Shown in pieces: positions 14,003 through 21,651 of a stretch of 22,541 nt of DNA. The stretch comes from an uncultured Prevotella sp. (GTDB lineage Bacteria; Bacteroidota; Bacteroidia; Bacteroidales; Bacteroidaceae). How positions within the stretch are numbered: the stretch's first letter is position 1; every line of letters begins with the position of its first letter. The DNA lies in NCBI RefSeq assembly GCF_900549175.1, contig NZ_URNN01000046.1, positions 1 through 22,541 of the forward strand, given 5' to 3'. The notes below the pieces were generated by a model. That model had not been told where the DNA came from and ran no database searches. It saw nothing but the letters and a program-made list of their open reading frames with translations. The position numbers and the translations under genes were made by a program.

Positions 14003-15385
14003 TTAGTTTCTTCCTCCGCCGAGAGCACTGTACAGACTCACCACGGCCTGCATCTTGCTGAAGTCATCAGATGCCTTCGACAATTCTGCATTGAGCAGGC
14101 TCGTCTGTGCGGCTATAACTTCAAGATATGTGCTGCCGCTGCTTGTATACAGCTGTTTGGTGTCTTCGACGTTCTTTTTCAACACTTCCACCTGACGGGC
14201 TTCGAGCTTCGACTTCTCATCGGCAGAATTATACTGCACAAGAGCGTTGCTGACCTCACTTCCGGCTTTCAGTATGGCGTTCTGCCAGTCGTTGTAAGCC
14301 TGTTCCTGCTGAGCCTTTGCCACTTTCAGGCCGGCAATGAGCTGGCCGCGCTGGAATATCGGCTGTACAAGACTGCCGACTGCCGACAGCAACCATTTTC
14401 CGGGATTGACAATGCCCGCGCCGCTATTGTTCGTGTAGGCACCCGTGCCGCTGATGGTGATGTTCGGATAGAAACGGCTGCGCGCAGTCTCCGTGTCATA
14501 GAAGCACTGTGCGAGCTTCATCTCGGCGGCATGCACATCGGGACGATTGTTGAGTATCTGTATTGCAACACCTGCGCTCAGTTCCGTAGGCAGCGACTGT
14601 GCGCCGAGAGTGCCGCGGGCTATGGTCTGCGCTGGTTGACCGAGCAGCAGAGAGAGAGAGTTCTCCACCTCGCGTATCTGACGTTTCAGGTCAACAGCCT
14701 GCGACTTGACAGAGTAGTAGTTGGCTTCAGCGGTCTGCACACTTGTCGAGCGGGCACGTCCCAGGTCCATCTGCAGTTTCATCATATCCCACGTGTCCTT
14801 GGTCAGCCCCTCCATATCGGTCACAATCTCAAGCTGGCGGTCAAGCATCAGCAATGTGTAGTACATGTTGGCAATGCCGGCGATGATGTTGCTCCTCACG
14901 GCCATCTGATAGTCCTTTGTGGCTATCAATGCCACCTGTGCGCTGCGCTTTTGCGAGAGCAGGTTGCCGAAGAGGTCGAAACTCCAACTTGCCGTCACCG
15001 GCAGCGAGTAGATTTTCGAGGGCGTATGGCCGTCCCACGACGAGAGTGTTCCCTGCGGAGAGAACGTGAACGACGGCACGAATGCCAGTTTGGCGGCCAG
15101 CAACTGTGCCTTGACCATCTTCACGTTGAGCGCAGCATTGAGCATGTCGGGGTTGTTGGCCAGTCCGGTCTCGATAAGTGTCTGCAGCTGCGGGTCGGTG
15201 AAGACACTGCGCCAGGGCAGATTGCCGAAGCTTGTGGTGTCGCTTACGGCCAGCGTGTCGGTGAGCGACGTCACGTCACGCACCAATCCCTTGGTGTTGA
15301 CGTCTTCCGGACGCTCGTATTTGTTGTAGAGTCCGCAGCTGCCGAGAAGCAGCGATGCGGACATTATCATAATCAGTTTCTTCAT
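14003..15385 (-). CDS. RND efflux outer-membrane factor (TolC/OprM-like lipoprotein)
   Basis: A 460-residue outer-membrane channel of the NodT/OprM group. It has a lipoprotein signal MKKLIMIMSASLLLGSC with the lipid-bearing Cys at residue 17, then two OEP repeats with long alpha-helical stretches (for example residues ~185-245 and ~365-425). The frame is open to a TTG inside the pump gene at 15412, but the signal peptide fixes the start at the ATG at 15385, 10 nt after the pump stop. It is the third gene of the efflux operon and should form the exit duct for the pump. The exact substrate is unknown. The family assignment is firm. Confidence 0.94.
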   Translation of the reverse strand: MKKLIMIMSASLLLGSCGLYNKYERPEDVNTKGLVRDVTSLTDTLAVSDTTSFGNLPWRSVFTDPQLQTLIETGLANNPDMLNAALNVKMVKAQLLAAKLAFVPSFTFSPQGTLSSWDGHTPSKIYSLPVTASWSFDLFGNLLSQKRSAQVALIATKDYQMAVRSNIIAGIANMYYTLLMLDRQLEIVTDMEGLTKDTWDMMKLQMDLGRARSTSVQTAEANYYSVKSQAVDLKRQIREVENSLSLLLGQPAQTIARGTLGAQSLPTELSAGVAIQILNNRPDVHAAEMKLAQCFYDTETARSRFYPNITISGTGAYTNNSGAGIVNPGKWLLSAVGSLVQPIFQRGQLIAGLKVAKAQQEQAYNDWQNAILKAGSEVSNALVQYNSADEKSKLEARQVEVLKKNVEDTKQLYTSSGSTYLEVIAAQTSLLNAELSKASDDFSKMQAVVSLYSALGGGRN

Positions 15386-15395
15386 ATCAGTCTTA

Positions 15396-18300
15396 TTATT
15401 TTTGCAATTCAACAGGACGAGTGTACTGCATCATTTCGGTGTCAACCTTGGCATTGTCATCATCGAACTCGATCGGCTTGATTCTCTCCTGTATTCTCTG
15501 GAAGATGTAGAAAAGAGCCGGAACGACCATAATCTGGCAGAGCATACCGATGAGCATACCTCCGACGGCGGCAGCACCGAGGGTCATGTTACCGTTGTAA
15601 CCCACACCCATCGGAACGAGCAGCGGCAACAGACCGATAATCATGGCCAGTGATGTCATAAGAATCGGGCGCAGACGGGCGGCGGCACCAAGCACGGCCG
15701 ACCATGATATGGCCATACCCGTACGGCGGCGTTCGAGCGCGAACTCAACGATAAGGATGGCGTTCTTGGCCAACAGTCCGATAAGCATGATGAGCGCGAT
15801 CTGCATGTAGATGTCGTTCTGCTTGCCGAACAGGTTGGTGAAGAGGAAGGCACCGGCCAATCCGAACGGTATCGAAAGAATAACCGACAGCGGCAGTACG
15901 TAGCTCTCATACTGTGCCGCCAGAATCAGGTATACAAACGTCAGACAGAGCACGAAGATGATTGCCGTTGAGTTGCTCGACTCCTGCTCCGAACGTGTCA
16001 GACCGGAGAACTCGTACGAATATCCCTCGGGCAGACTTGTGGCAGCAACTTCCTCCATTGCCTTGATAACGTCACCGGTAGAATAACCATCCGACGGCGA
16101 AGCATTGACGTTGATGGAGGTGAACATGTTGAAGCGGTCAATCTCCTGCGGGGCGTAAATCTTCGTCAGGTTGACATACTCCTTTATCGGGCTCATGCCG
16201 TTGGCCGTGCGTACATATATGTTGTCAAGACTCTTCAGGTCGCCACGGAACTCATGGGCGGCCTGTATCATGACACGGTAGAGCTTGCCGTAGCTGTTGA
16301 AGTTCGAGGCATAGAGACCTCCGAAATAGCCCTGCATGGTGCTGAGGATTACCGACGGGTCAATGCCGCTCTGCTTACACTTGGCCACGTCTACATCCAT
16401 CATATACTGCGGATACTTCGAGTTGTACTGCGTCATGGCGTTCGATACCTCCGGACGCTTGTTGAGATCGCCGAGGAACTTCTGCGTCACGTCGAAGAAC
16501 TTGTTCACGTCACCACCCGTACGGTCCTGCATGGAGAATGTCAGACCGTTGGTTGCGGAGAATCCCTGTACCATAGGCGGCTGGAACGCCAATATCTGAG
16601 CGTCCTTAATAGTGGCCGTCTGCTTGTAAATCATACCGAGCACCATCTTCGAACCGAGATTGTGAATACCGAAGAACTTCAGCGGACCCTCGGAACCATT
16701 ACGCTCTTCGAAGCTCTTCAGCTTGACAATGAACGTTCCCTGGTTGGAACCCTGACCACCGATGAAGCTGTAACCGGTAATACGCAGGGTACTTTCCACG
16801 GCCGGGTTTGACTTGAGCATATTGTCCACACGGTTCATCACGGCATCGGTCTTCTCAAGACTCGTACCCGGATCTGTGGCCACGGTAACGAAGAGCGTAC
16901 CGGTGTCCTCGTCAGGCACAAGACCCGTACGGGTATTGGCCATCAGCAGTCCCATGCCGGCGATACCTACGATGACAGCTGTAATGGCTATCACAGGACG
17001 CTCGACAATGCGGCGCACACCGTTCTGATATTTCTTCTGAATCTTTCCATAAGATGCGTTGAAGGCAGCGTGGAAACGGTCTACCCTCGATATCTTCCGC
17101 TCCGTTCCGTCGGCGTTGTGCGGCTTCAGCAGTATGGCGCAGAGAGCCGGCGACAGCGTAAGGGCGTTGAGGGCAGAGATGACGATGGAGATAGCCATGG
17201 TCACACCGAACTCGCGGTAGAACGTTCCGCTCGTTCCGCCGAGGAACGACACGGGTATGAACACGGCCGACATCACGAGTGTGATGGAGATGATGGCGCC
17301 GGAGATTTCGCTCATGGCGTCTTTCGAGGCCGTCACCGCGCTCTTGTAGCCCAAGTCAAGCTTGGCGTGTACAGCCTCGACCACCACAATGGCATCATCC
17401 ACCACTATGGCGATGGCAAGTACGAGGGCAGCCAGCGTCAGAAGGTTGAGCGAGAAGCCGAACACGTAGAGGAAGAAGAATGTTCCGATCAACGACACTG
17501 GCACAGCGATAAGCGGTATGAGCGTCGAGCGGATGTCCTGCAGGAATATGTAAACCACAATAAACACAAGGATGAATGCCTCGATGAGCGTCTTGATAAG
17601 CTCATGGATAGAGGCGTCGAGGAACTCGGTCACATCCTGCATCACCTTCAGTTCCGTTCCCGGCGGCAGAGTCTTGCTAGCGTCTGCCAGCACGGCCTTT
17701 ATGTCCTTTGCTATCTGCGTGGCATTACTTCCGGCTGTCTGGGTCACCATCATCATGATAGAAGCTTTTCCGTCTACAGCCTGCTTGAACGAGTAGTAGA
17801 GGCCTCCAAGCTCGACCTTGGCCACATCCTTCACACGCACGGTCTGGCCGTCGGTGTCGCTCGTGATAATCATGTCGGCAAACTCCTCCGGAGTCTTCAG
17901 ACGTCCCTTGTAGCGGATGGTGTACTCATACTGGTTATCGGTCTGCTCGCCGAACTTACCGGGAGCGGCCTCGATGTTCTGCTGGGCCAGAATTCCGGTG
18001 ATGTCGCTCGGCATGAGGTTGTGGTTCTTCATCTTCACCGGGTCGAGCCACAGACGCATGGTGTACGACTGCAGACCCATGGCCTGACACTCACCCACAC
18101 CGTTCACACGCTTGATGGCCGGAATGATGTTGATGTCGGCGTAGTTGCCGAGGAACTGGTTGTCATATTTCGCCGGGTCACCGGTCAGGGCGAAGATGAG
18201 CACCGTACTGGTCTGACGCTTCATCACCTGCACACCGGCACGTGTAACCTCGGCCGGCAGCAGTGCCGATGCCTGCGACACGCGGTTCTGCACGTTCACC

Positions 18301-18614
18301 TGAGCCATATCGGCATTGGCTCCCTGTTTGAAATAAACCGTTATTGAAGCCGAACCGTCATTGGTGGCCGATGATGTCATGTATGTCATGCCCTCCACAC
18401 CGTTGATCTGCTCCTCGAGTGGGGCAATCACGGAGTTCAGCACGGTCTCGGCGTTGGCACCGCTATACGAGGCGCGCACCATCACCGTTGGCGGAGCGAT
18501 GTCAGGATACTGCTCGATAGGCAGCGACACCAGTCCGATGAAACCCAGTATGACCGTCAGAATAGAAATCACGGTCGACAGCACCGGGCGTTCGATAAAT
18601 CTATCTAATTTCAT
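15396..18614 (-). CDS. RND multidrug efflux pump, HAE1 (AcrB-like) inner-membrane subunit
   Basis: A 1072-residue proton-driven pump of the hydrophobe/amphiphile efflux 1 family. The first helix (VLSTVISILTVILGFIGLVSLPIEQYP) is followed by a large porter loop. The proton-relay pair Asp406-Asp407 sits in AIAIVVDDAIVVVEAV, and the second relay lysine in LLAKNAILIVEFALERRR. Twelve transmembrane helices and two large periplasmic loops fit the family, and the length is normal. It lies 18 nt after the fusion-protein gene and 10 nt before the outer-membrane factor gene, so all three components come from one operon. By family it exports drugs, bile salts or detergents; the real substrate is not visible. 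No regulator gene is adjacent. Confidence 0.97.
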   Translation of the reverse strand: MKLDRFIERPVLSTVISILTVILGFIGLVSLPIEQYPDIAPPTVMVRASYSGANAETVLNSVIAPLEEQINGVEGMTYMTSSATNDGSASITVYFKQGANADMAQVNVQNRVSQASALLPAEVTRAGVQVMKRQTSTVLIFALTGDPAKYDNQFLGNYADINIIPAIKRVNGVGECQAMGLQSYTMRLWLDPVKMKNHNLMPSDITGILAQQNIEAAPGKFGEQTDNQYEYTIRYKGRLKTPEEFADMIITSDTDGQTVRVKDVAKVELGGLYYSFKQAVDGKASIMMMVTQTAGSNATQIAKDIKAVLADASKTLPPGTELKVMQDVTEFLDASIHELIKTLIEAFILVFIVVYIFLQDIRSTLIPLIAVPVSLIGTFFFLYVFGFSLNLLTLAALVLAIAIVVDDAIVVVEAVHAKLDLGYKSAVTASKDAMSEISGAIISITLVMSAVFIPVSFLGGTSGTFYREFGVTMAISIVISALNALTLSPALCAILLKPHNADGTERKISRVDRFHAAFNASYGKIQKKYQNGVRRIVERPVIAITAVIVGIAGMGLLMANTRTGLVPDEDTGTLFVTVATDPGTSLEKTDAVMNRVDNMLKSNPAVESTLRITGYSFIGGQGSNQGTFIVKLKSFEERNGSEGPLKFFGIHNLGSKMVLGMIYKQTATIKDAQILAFQPPMVQGFSATNGLTFSMQDRTGGDVNKFFDVTQKFLGDLNKRPEVSNAMTQYNSKYPQYMMDVDVAKCKQSGIDPSVILSTMQGYFGGLYASNFNSYGKLYRVMIQAAHEFRGDLKSLDNIYVRTANGMSPIKEYVNLTKIYAPQEIDRFNMFTSINVNASPSDGYSTGDVIKAMEEVAATSLPEGYSYEFSGLTRSEQESSNSTAIIFVLCLTFVYLILAAQYESYVLPLSVILSIPFGLAGAFLFTNLFGKQNDIYMQIALIMLIGLLAKNAILIVEFALERRRTGMAISWSAVLGAAARLRPILMTSLAMIIGLLPLLVPMGVGYNGNMTLGAAAVGGMLIGMLCQIMVVPALFYIFQRIQERIKPIEFDDDNAKVDTEMMQYTRPVELQK

Positions 18615-18632
18615 TGCTTGTCCTTACTTAAA

Positions 18633-19835
18633 TTACATTCCCATTGCTTTCTTGAATTCGCCCAGGTCACCCTGTGCCTCGCCGAGTTTCTCAGCCTTCT
18701 GCAGTTTCTCGGCATACTGGGCCTCCGAAAGCTGCTTGATTTCCGTACCGTCGCTGAGACTTGTCACTCCATACACCACAATGATGTCGCCGGCTTTCAG
18801 TCCGCTTTCTATTATATAGTTCTTGCCGTCGTTGTCGGGATTGACAGTGACTGGGCTGTACTTCACCTTGTTGTCCTTGCCCACGATGTAGACGAAGAAA
18901 CGGTCCTGCACCTGCATTACGGCAGATTGCGGTATTACGATTGCTTCAGGAGTTGATATGGGGATGATGATAGAGCCTGAGGCACCGCTCTTGAGTCTCT
19001 TGCCCGGATTGTCGAAGTCGGCACGCACCTGCACCGTTCCTTTCGCAGCATCGATGACTCCGCTCACTGCGGCCACGTGGCCCTCGGTGCCATAAACGCT
19101 TCCGTCAGCCAGTTGCAGCTTCACGGCGGGGAAGTCCTTCACCGCAGCCTCCATACCGCCATCAGAGTGTGTGAGATTCATCATCTCCTTCTCCGTCAGA
19201 GAGAAATAAACCTGCATTGTCTTGTTGTCAGACACCGTGGTCAGCGGCTGGGCACTCGACGAGCTTACCAATGCACCAACCTTATAGGGCAGTTCGCCCA
19301 CAACACCGTTGGCCGGGCTTGTCACATAACAGAAATCGAGGTTCTGCTTGGCCGAAACATAGCTTGCCTCAGCCTGTGCCAGAGCTGCTTTGGCCGACTC
19401 GTAGGCGTTCTGTGCCGACTGCAGTTCGAAGTCGCCGATTACCTTGTTGTCAAACAGCTTCTTGCTGTTGTCGTATGTCAGCTTTGACGTATTCAGCTGA
19501 GCCTTGGCGGCGTTGACAGCAGCCTTAGCCTGCCGCGCAGCCGCCTCGTATGTCACATTGTCTATTACGAAGAGCACCTGCCCCTTGAGCACGGCCTGAC
19601 CTTCCTTCACATTAATCTTCGTGATGAAGCCTGCTATTTTCGGACGAATCTCCACATCCTGCACGCCCCTGACAGTTGCAGGATAAGTTGTCTGCAACTC
19701 TGCGCTCTGCGTCTTCACTGTCCGTACGGCATACTCATTGTCACCAAAGTTTGGCTTACCCTGGCTACCGCCGCCACATGAAGCAAGCACAGCAGCGGCC
19801 ACCGCCGTAATGAAAAACATCTTTTTCTGTTTCAT
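18633..19835 (-). CDS. RND efflux membrane-fusion lipoprotein (AcrA-like)
   Basis: A 400-residue periplasmic adaptor. The lipoprotein signal MKQKKMFFITAVAAAVLASC ends at the lipid-bearing Cys at residue 20. It is followed by the barrel-sandwich/lipoyl halves (PATVRGVQDVEIRPKIAGFI and SPANGVVGELPYKVGALV), an alpha-helical hairpin rich in alanine between them, a beta-barrel domain and a membrane-proximal domain. The frame is open to 19883. The start is set at the ATG at 19835 because the signal peptide begins there and an upstream -7 box gives an 84-nt leader. It is the first gene of the efflux operon, and the pump follows after 18 nt. The family assignment is firm. Confidence 0.95.
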   Translation of the reverse strand: MKQKKMFFITAVAAAVLASCGGGSQGKPNFGDNEYAVRTVKTQSAELQTTYPATVRGVQDVEIRPKIAGFITKINVKEGQAVLKGQVLFVIDNVTYEAAARQAKAAVNAAKAQLNTSKLTYDNSKKLFDNKVIGDFELQSAQNAYESAKAALAQAEASYVSAKQNLDFCYVTSPANGVVGELPYKVGALVSSSSAQPLTTVSDNKTMQVYFSLTEKEMMNLTHSDGGMEAAVKDFPAVKLQLADGSVYGTEGHVAAVSGVIDAAKGTVQVRADFDNPGKRLKSGASGSIIIPISTPEAIVIPQSAVMQVQDRFFVYIVGKDNKVKYSPVTVNPDNDGKNYIIESGLKAGDIIVVYGVTSLSDGTEIKQLSEAQYAEKLQKAEKLGEAQGDLGEFKKAMGM

Positions 19836-19925
19836 ACCTATTTTATATATACACGTTAAATTGTTATTAATCATATTCAACATTCACAAAAGGAAACTTT
19901 TGCTACCGTTAAAGTTTTCAGGGTG

Positions 19926-19933
19926 CAAATATA
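19926..19933 (-). promoter_or_regulatory. promoter of the efflux operon
   Basis: The leftward strand reads TATATTTG (TAnnTTTG), with a TTG 22 nt upstream as a possible -33 element. The predicted transcript starts near 19919, 84 nt before the lipoprotein ATG. No operator-like palindrome stands out. Confidence 0.65.
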
Positions 19934-20013
19934 CACATAATAATATACTAACGGACAATAGCCACATCATATTTAAGAATATTTATTCACCACTTAACTA
20001 TTTATAACTTTTT

Positions 20014-20457
20014 TCACAAACTTACGGCCCCTGCCTGCCGGCGGTTATTCCGCCGGCAGGTGTAGGAGACATGCAGCCAACAGCAGCCGTTGGACATGCG
20101 GTGCTCGAAAAGCAACTGGTCGAAATCGAGGTTGCGGCGTATAAAATCATACATTTTACGCCCCACCTCCATATCGGAAACGTGTATGTCGGCCGCCTCG
20201 CCGCAGAGATGCTGCGACGACTCCACACCGCCCACAGCGGCATTGAGTTCAGCCGACCTGAACCCGCTTGTTATGCGTGTCACGCCAAAACGCCGGCGCA
20301 CAGGTTCGAGCACATTCACACACAACTGCCGCAGACGCTCTATATCCGCCTCTGCCGGCCGGTTGTCTATACCTTTTGACACGGCCACCCCCGAACGTGT
20401 CATTTCCTCGAGCGAAAAATGTTCGCTCAACATCACTGTCTGATTCTGATTTTCCAT
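20014..20457 (-). CDS. M15-type peptidase (D-Ala-D-Ala carboxypeptidase-like)
   Basis: A 147-residue single-domain zinc peptidase of the M15 group. The expected metal ligands are visible as His83 and Asp90 in SQHLCGEAAD and His129 in WLHVSY; the substrate loop ITSGFRSAELNAAVGG is also conserved. There is no signal peptide. Proteins like this cut peptidoglycan cross-links and often serve as phage or mobile-element lysins, but no phage genes are nearby. It follows an unknown 145-residue gene by 20 nt and probably shares its transcript. The last codons lie in a perfect 11-bp inverted repeat, giving the odd basic tail CRRNNRRQAG. Confidence 0.88.
   Translation of the reverse strand: MENQNQTVMLSEHFSLEEMTRSGVAVSKGIDNRPAEADIERLRQLCVNVLEPVRRRFGVTRITSGFRSAELNAAVGGVESSQHLCGEAADIHVSDMEVGRKMYDFIRRNLDFDQLLFEHRMSNGCCWLHVSYTCRRNNRRQAGAVSL
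20034..20060. terminator. perfect 11-bp inverted repeat in the 3' end of the M15 gene
   Basis: CCTGCCGGCGG and its exact complement flank the 5-nt loop TTATT. The hairpin is inside the last codons of the M15 gene, ending 18 bp before its stop. Leftward it is followed by a run of A rather than T, so it is not a standard terminator. It may protect or stall the transcript end. Confidence 0.55.
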
Positions 20458-20477
20458 GATAAAAATTATTTTAATAA

Positions 20478-20915
20478 TTAAACAATCGGATGCCCCTCTA
20501 CCATCGCTGCCAACGGATGCCCCACTCCCGAGCGGAACATCTGCAAGGCGTAGCGTTCTATGAAAGGGCCGCGGCGCACGCCCTTCCGCCGTTCACCCTG
20601 ATAGGCCACGGCCGACGGATTGCCGGGCATATTGACGTGCAGCACCTCGCAGGCACGTGCGGCAAGTTCGCGGAACGTGCAGATGCACCCTTCCCTGTTG
20701 CGCACCGTGCCGTTGGTGTAGGCAACGTGAGCAGCCTCCATAAGATCGCGTACCGTACCCCGCCACCGTACGCCTTTGTCAGGACTGACTCCGATTATCC
20801 TCACAAACTCTTCTGTCAACCGCTCACGCGCCTCCCTCACCTCTTGTGCCTTCATGGTGTTCTGTCGCCCACATTCATAATGACGGGTCTCATTTTCGTT
20901 TTCTATGTAATACAT
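20478..20915 (-). CDS. conserved-looking hypothetical protein upstream of the M15 peptidase
   Basis: A 145-residue soluble protein, or 125 if it starts at the internal ATG at 20855 (MKAQEVREA). Visible features are an amphipathic N-terminal helix, then RWRGTVRDLMEAAHVAYTNG, a CTFRELAARACEVLHV segment, RKGVRRGPFIERYALQMFR and GHPL near the end. I recall similar proteins in Bacteroidales, always without function; I do not recognise a named domain. No signal peptide or membrane segment is visible. It is the first gene of a two-gene leftward unit with the M15 peptidase, and a -7 box lies about 105 bp upstream. A link to mobile DNA is possible from the M15 partner, but nothing else supports it. 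Confidence 0.7.
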   Translation of the reverse strand: MYYIENENETRHYECGRQNTMKAQEVREARERLTEEFVRIIGVSPDKGVRWRGTVRDLMEAAHVAYTNGTVRNREGCICTFRELAARACEVLHVNMPGNPSAVAYQGERRKGVRRGPFIERYALQMFRSGVGHPLAAMVEGHPIV

Positions 20916-21019
20916 GGCGAAAAACTTTTTGTGTCAAACATTAAATTATTAAAGTATGTACTTTGCTTTCAAACTCTCACCGCCTCAGACCTGCCGGCCG
21001 GTCTTACGGCTTTCTGATG

Positions 21020-21027
21020 CAAAAGTA
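21020..21027 (-). promoter_or_regulatory. -7 promoter box for the hypothetical-M15 unit
   Basis: The leftward strand reads TACTTTTG (TAnnTTTG). Transcription from about 21013 gives a ~98-nt leader that holds a short GC-rich hairpin at 20987-21004. Confidence 0.55.
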
Positions 21028-21134
21028 ACCCACCACTGTGCACAAAATGTTCATTATGCAAAAAGTTTTGTTAAAAAGCACTAAGCGGCATCAAACCTAT
21101 TACGATGGCCGGCGGGCATAACATATATTATGTA

Positions 21135-21142
21135 TAATTTTG
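21135..21142 (+). promoter_or_regulatory. -7 promoter box for the 100-residue gene
   Basis: TAATTTTG matches TAnnTTTG, 38 bp before the ATG at 21181. No -33 box is clear. Confidence 0.55.
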
Positions 21143-21180
21143 CAACGGTGCGGCGTTATTTGCCCTGCAGATAAAGACAT

Positions 21181-21483
21181 ATGGAACAGGTAACGGTGAC
21201 ACACCGCCACACCGAGACACGTCACCGCACCAAACGTGTGGGGCGGCGGCATACCGCACAGGGTGAACCCTACAACGTATATTACATCGGCATTACATTC
21301 TCCAACGGCAAACGTAAGGAACTGCAGGTGACGCTGAGGCAGTACAACCGGCTTCGCACAGGAAACCGGCTGAATATTGCGGTAGAAAACGGCTTGCTAA
21401 ATGTCCCCGTCATGAAAGGCGGGGATGTCAGCTATATGAATCCACGTGGTTGCACAGACAACCTCGATGACAAACTTCGATGA
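21181..21483 (+). CDS. small hypothetical protein
   Basis: A 100-residue protein that I do not recognise. The N-terminal 25 residues are rich in His, Thr and Arg (THRHTETRHRTKRVGRRHT). The middle is beta-strand-like (YNVYYIGITFSNGKRKELQV), then comes TLRQYNRLRTGNRLNIAVENGLLNVPVMKG, which looks like a small beta-barrel. There is no signal peptide or membrane helix. The protein is basic, so nucleic-acid binding is conceivable, but nothing more than composition supports that. An upstream -7 box supports it as a real gene. It lies alone between the M15 unit and the Abi region. Confidence 0.55.
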   Translation: MEQVTVTHRHTETRHRTKRVGRRHTAQGEPYNVYYIGITFSNGKRKELQVTLRQYNRLRTGNRLNIAVENGLLNVPVMKGGDVSYMNPRGCTDNLDDKLR

Positions 21484-21538
21484 CGGTGAAAACATAAAAT
21501 TAACTTCGTTATTTTTATGCAACCTAATTGTTTTTATG

Positions 21539-21546
21539 TACCTTTG
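21539..21546 (+). promoter_or_regulatory. -7 promoter box for the Abi gene
   Basis: TACCTTTG matches TAnnTTTG. Transcription from about 21553 would give an ~85-nt leader to the Abi ATG at 21638. This is the only such box before the gene, and the leader covers the whole antisense small RNA. No -33 box stands at the right distance. Confidence 0.6.
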
Positions 21547-21557
21547 CAATCGGGCAT

Positions 21558-21614
21558 AAAAAAACCCGGATTCATCACCAGTAACTGTAAGCTGGGAGAG
21601 GAACGCCCGGGACT
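21558..21614 (-). ncRNA. candidate structured small RNA, divergent from the Abi gene
   Basis: Leftward, a promoter at 21621-21628 predicts a start near 21614. The RNA opens at once with CCCGGG and closes with TCCGGG followed directly by seven T, a good Rho-independent end. The outer stem (CCCGG/CCGGG) encloses an inner CCAG/CTGG stem around CTTACAGTTA. Length would be about 57 nt. It is fully complementary to the predicted Abi mRNA leader. The abiF RNA motif from comparative genomics is a structured RNA linked to Abi-family genes; whether this is a member I cannot say without a covariance search. Reading the structure on the other strand as a 5' leader is the alternative, but the T-run fits this strand. 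Confidence 0.6.
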
Positions 21615-21620
21615 GCGATG

Positions 21621-21651
21621 CAAAGATACAAAAAGAAATGGAATATAACAA
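21621..21651 (-). promoter_or_regulatory. promoter of the candidate small RNA
   Basis: The leftward strand has TATCTTTG at 21628-21621 (TAnnTTTG) and TTG at 21651-21649, spaced by 20 nt. This is the best -33/-7 pair in the window. It lies across the first codons of the Abi gene and points away from it. Confidence 0.65.

Noticed and set aside
14531..15481. 316-codon open frame on the + strand opposite the outer-membrane factor gene
   Set aside because: Antisense to a conserved gene, without promoter or motif.
17070..18347. 425-codon open frame on the + strand opposite the pump gene
   Set aside because: It is the antisense shadow of a fully conserved RND pump; its protein has no domain sense and is rich in His, Arg and Gly as expected from mirrored codons.
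19836..19883. 16-residue extension of the fusion lipoprotein
   Set aside because: The lipoprotein signal peptide starts at the ATG at 19835; the extension would put extra residues before it.
20014..20915. Prophage remnant around the M15 peptidase
   Set aside because: No capsid, tail, integrase or holin gene is nearby; one M15 gene and one unknown gene are not enough.
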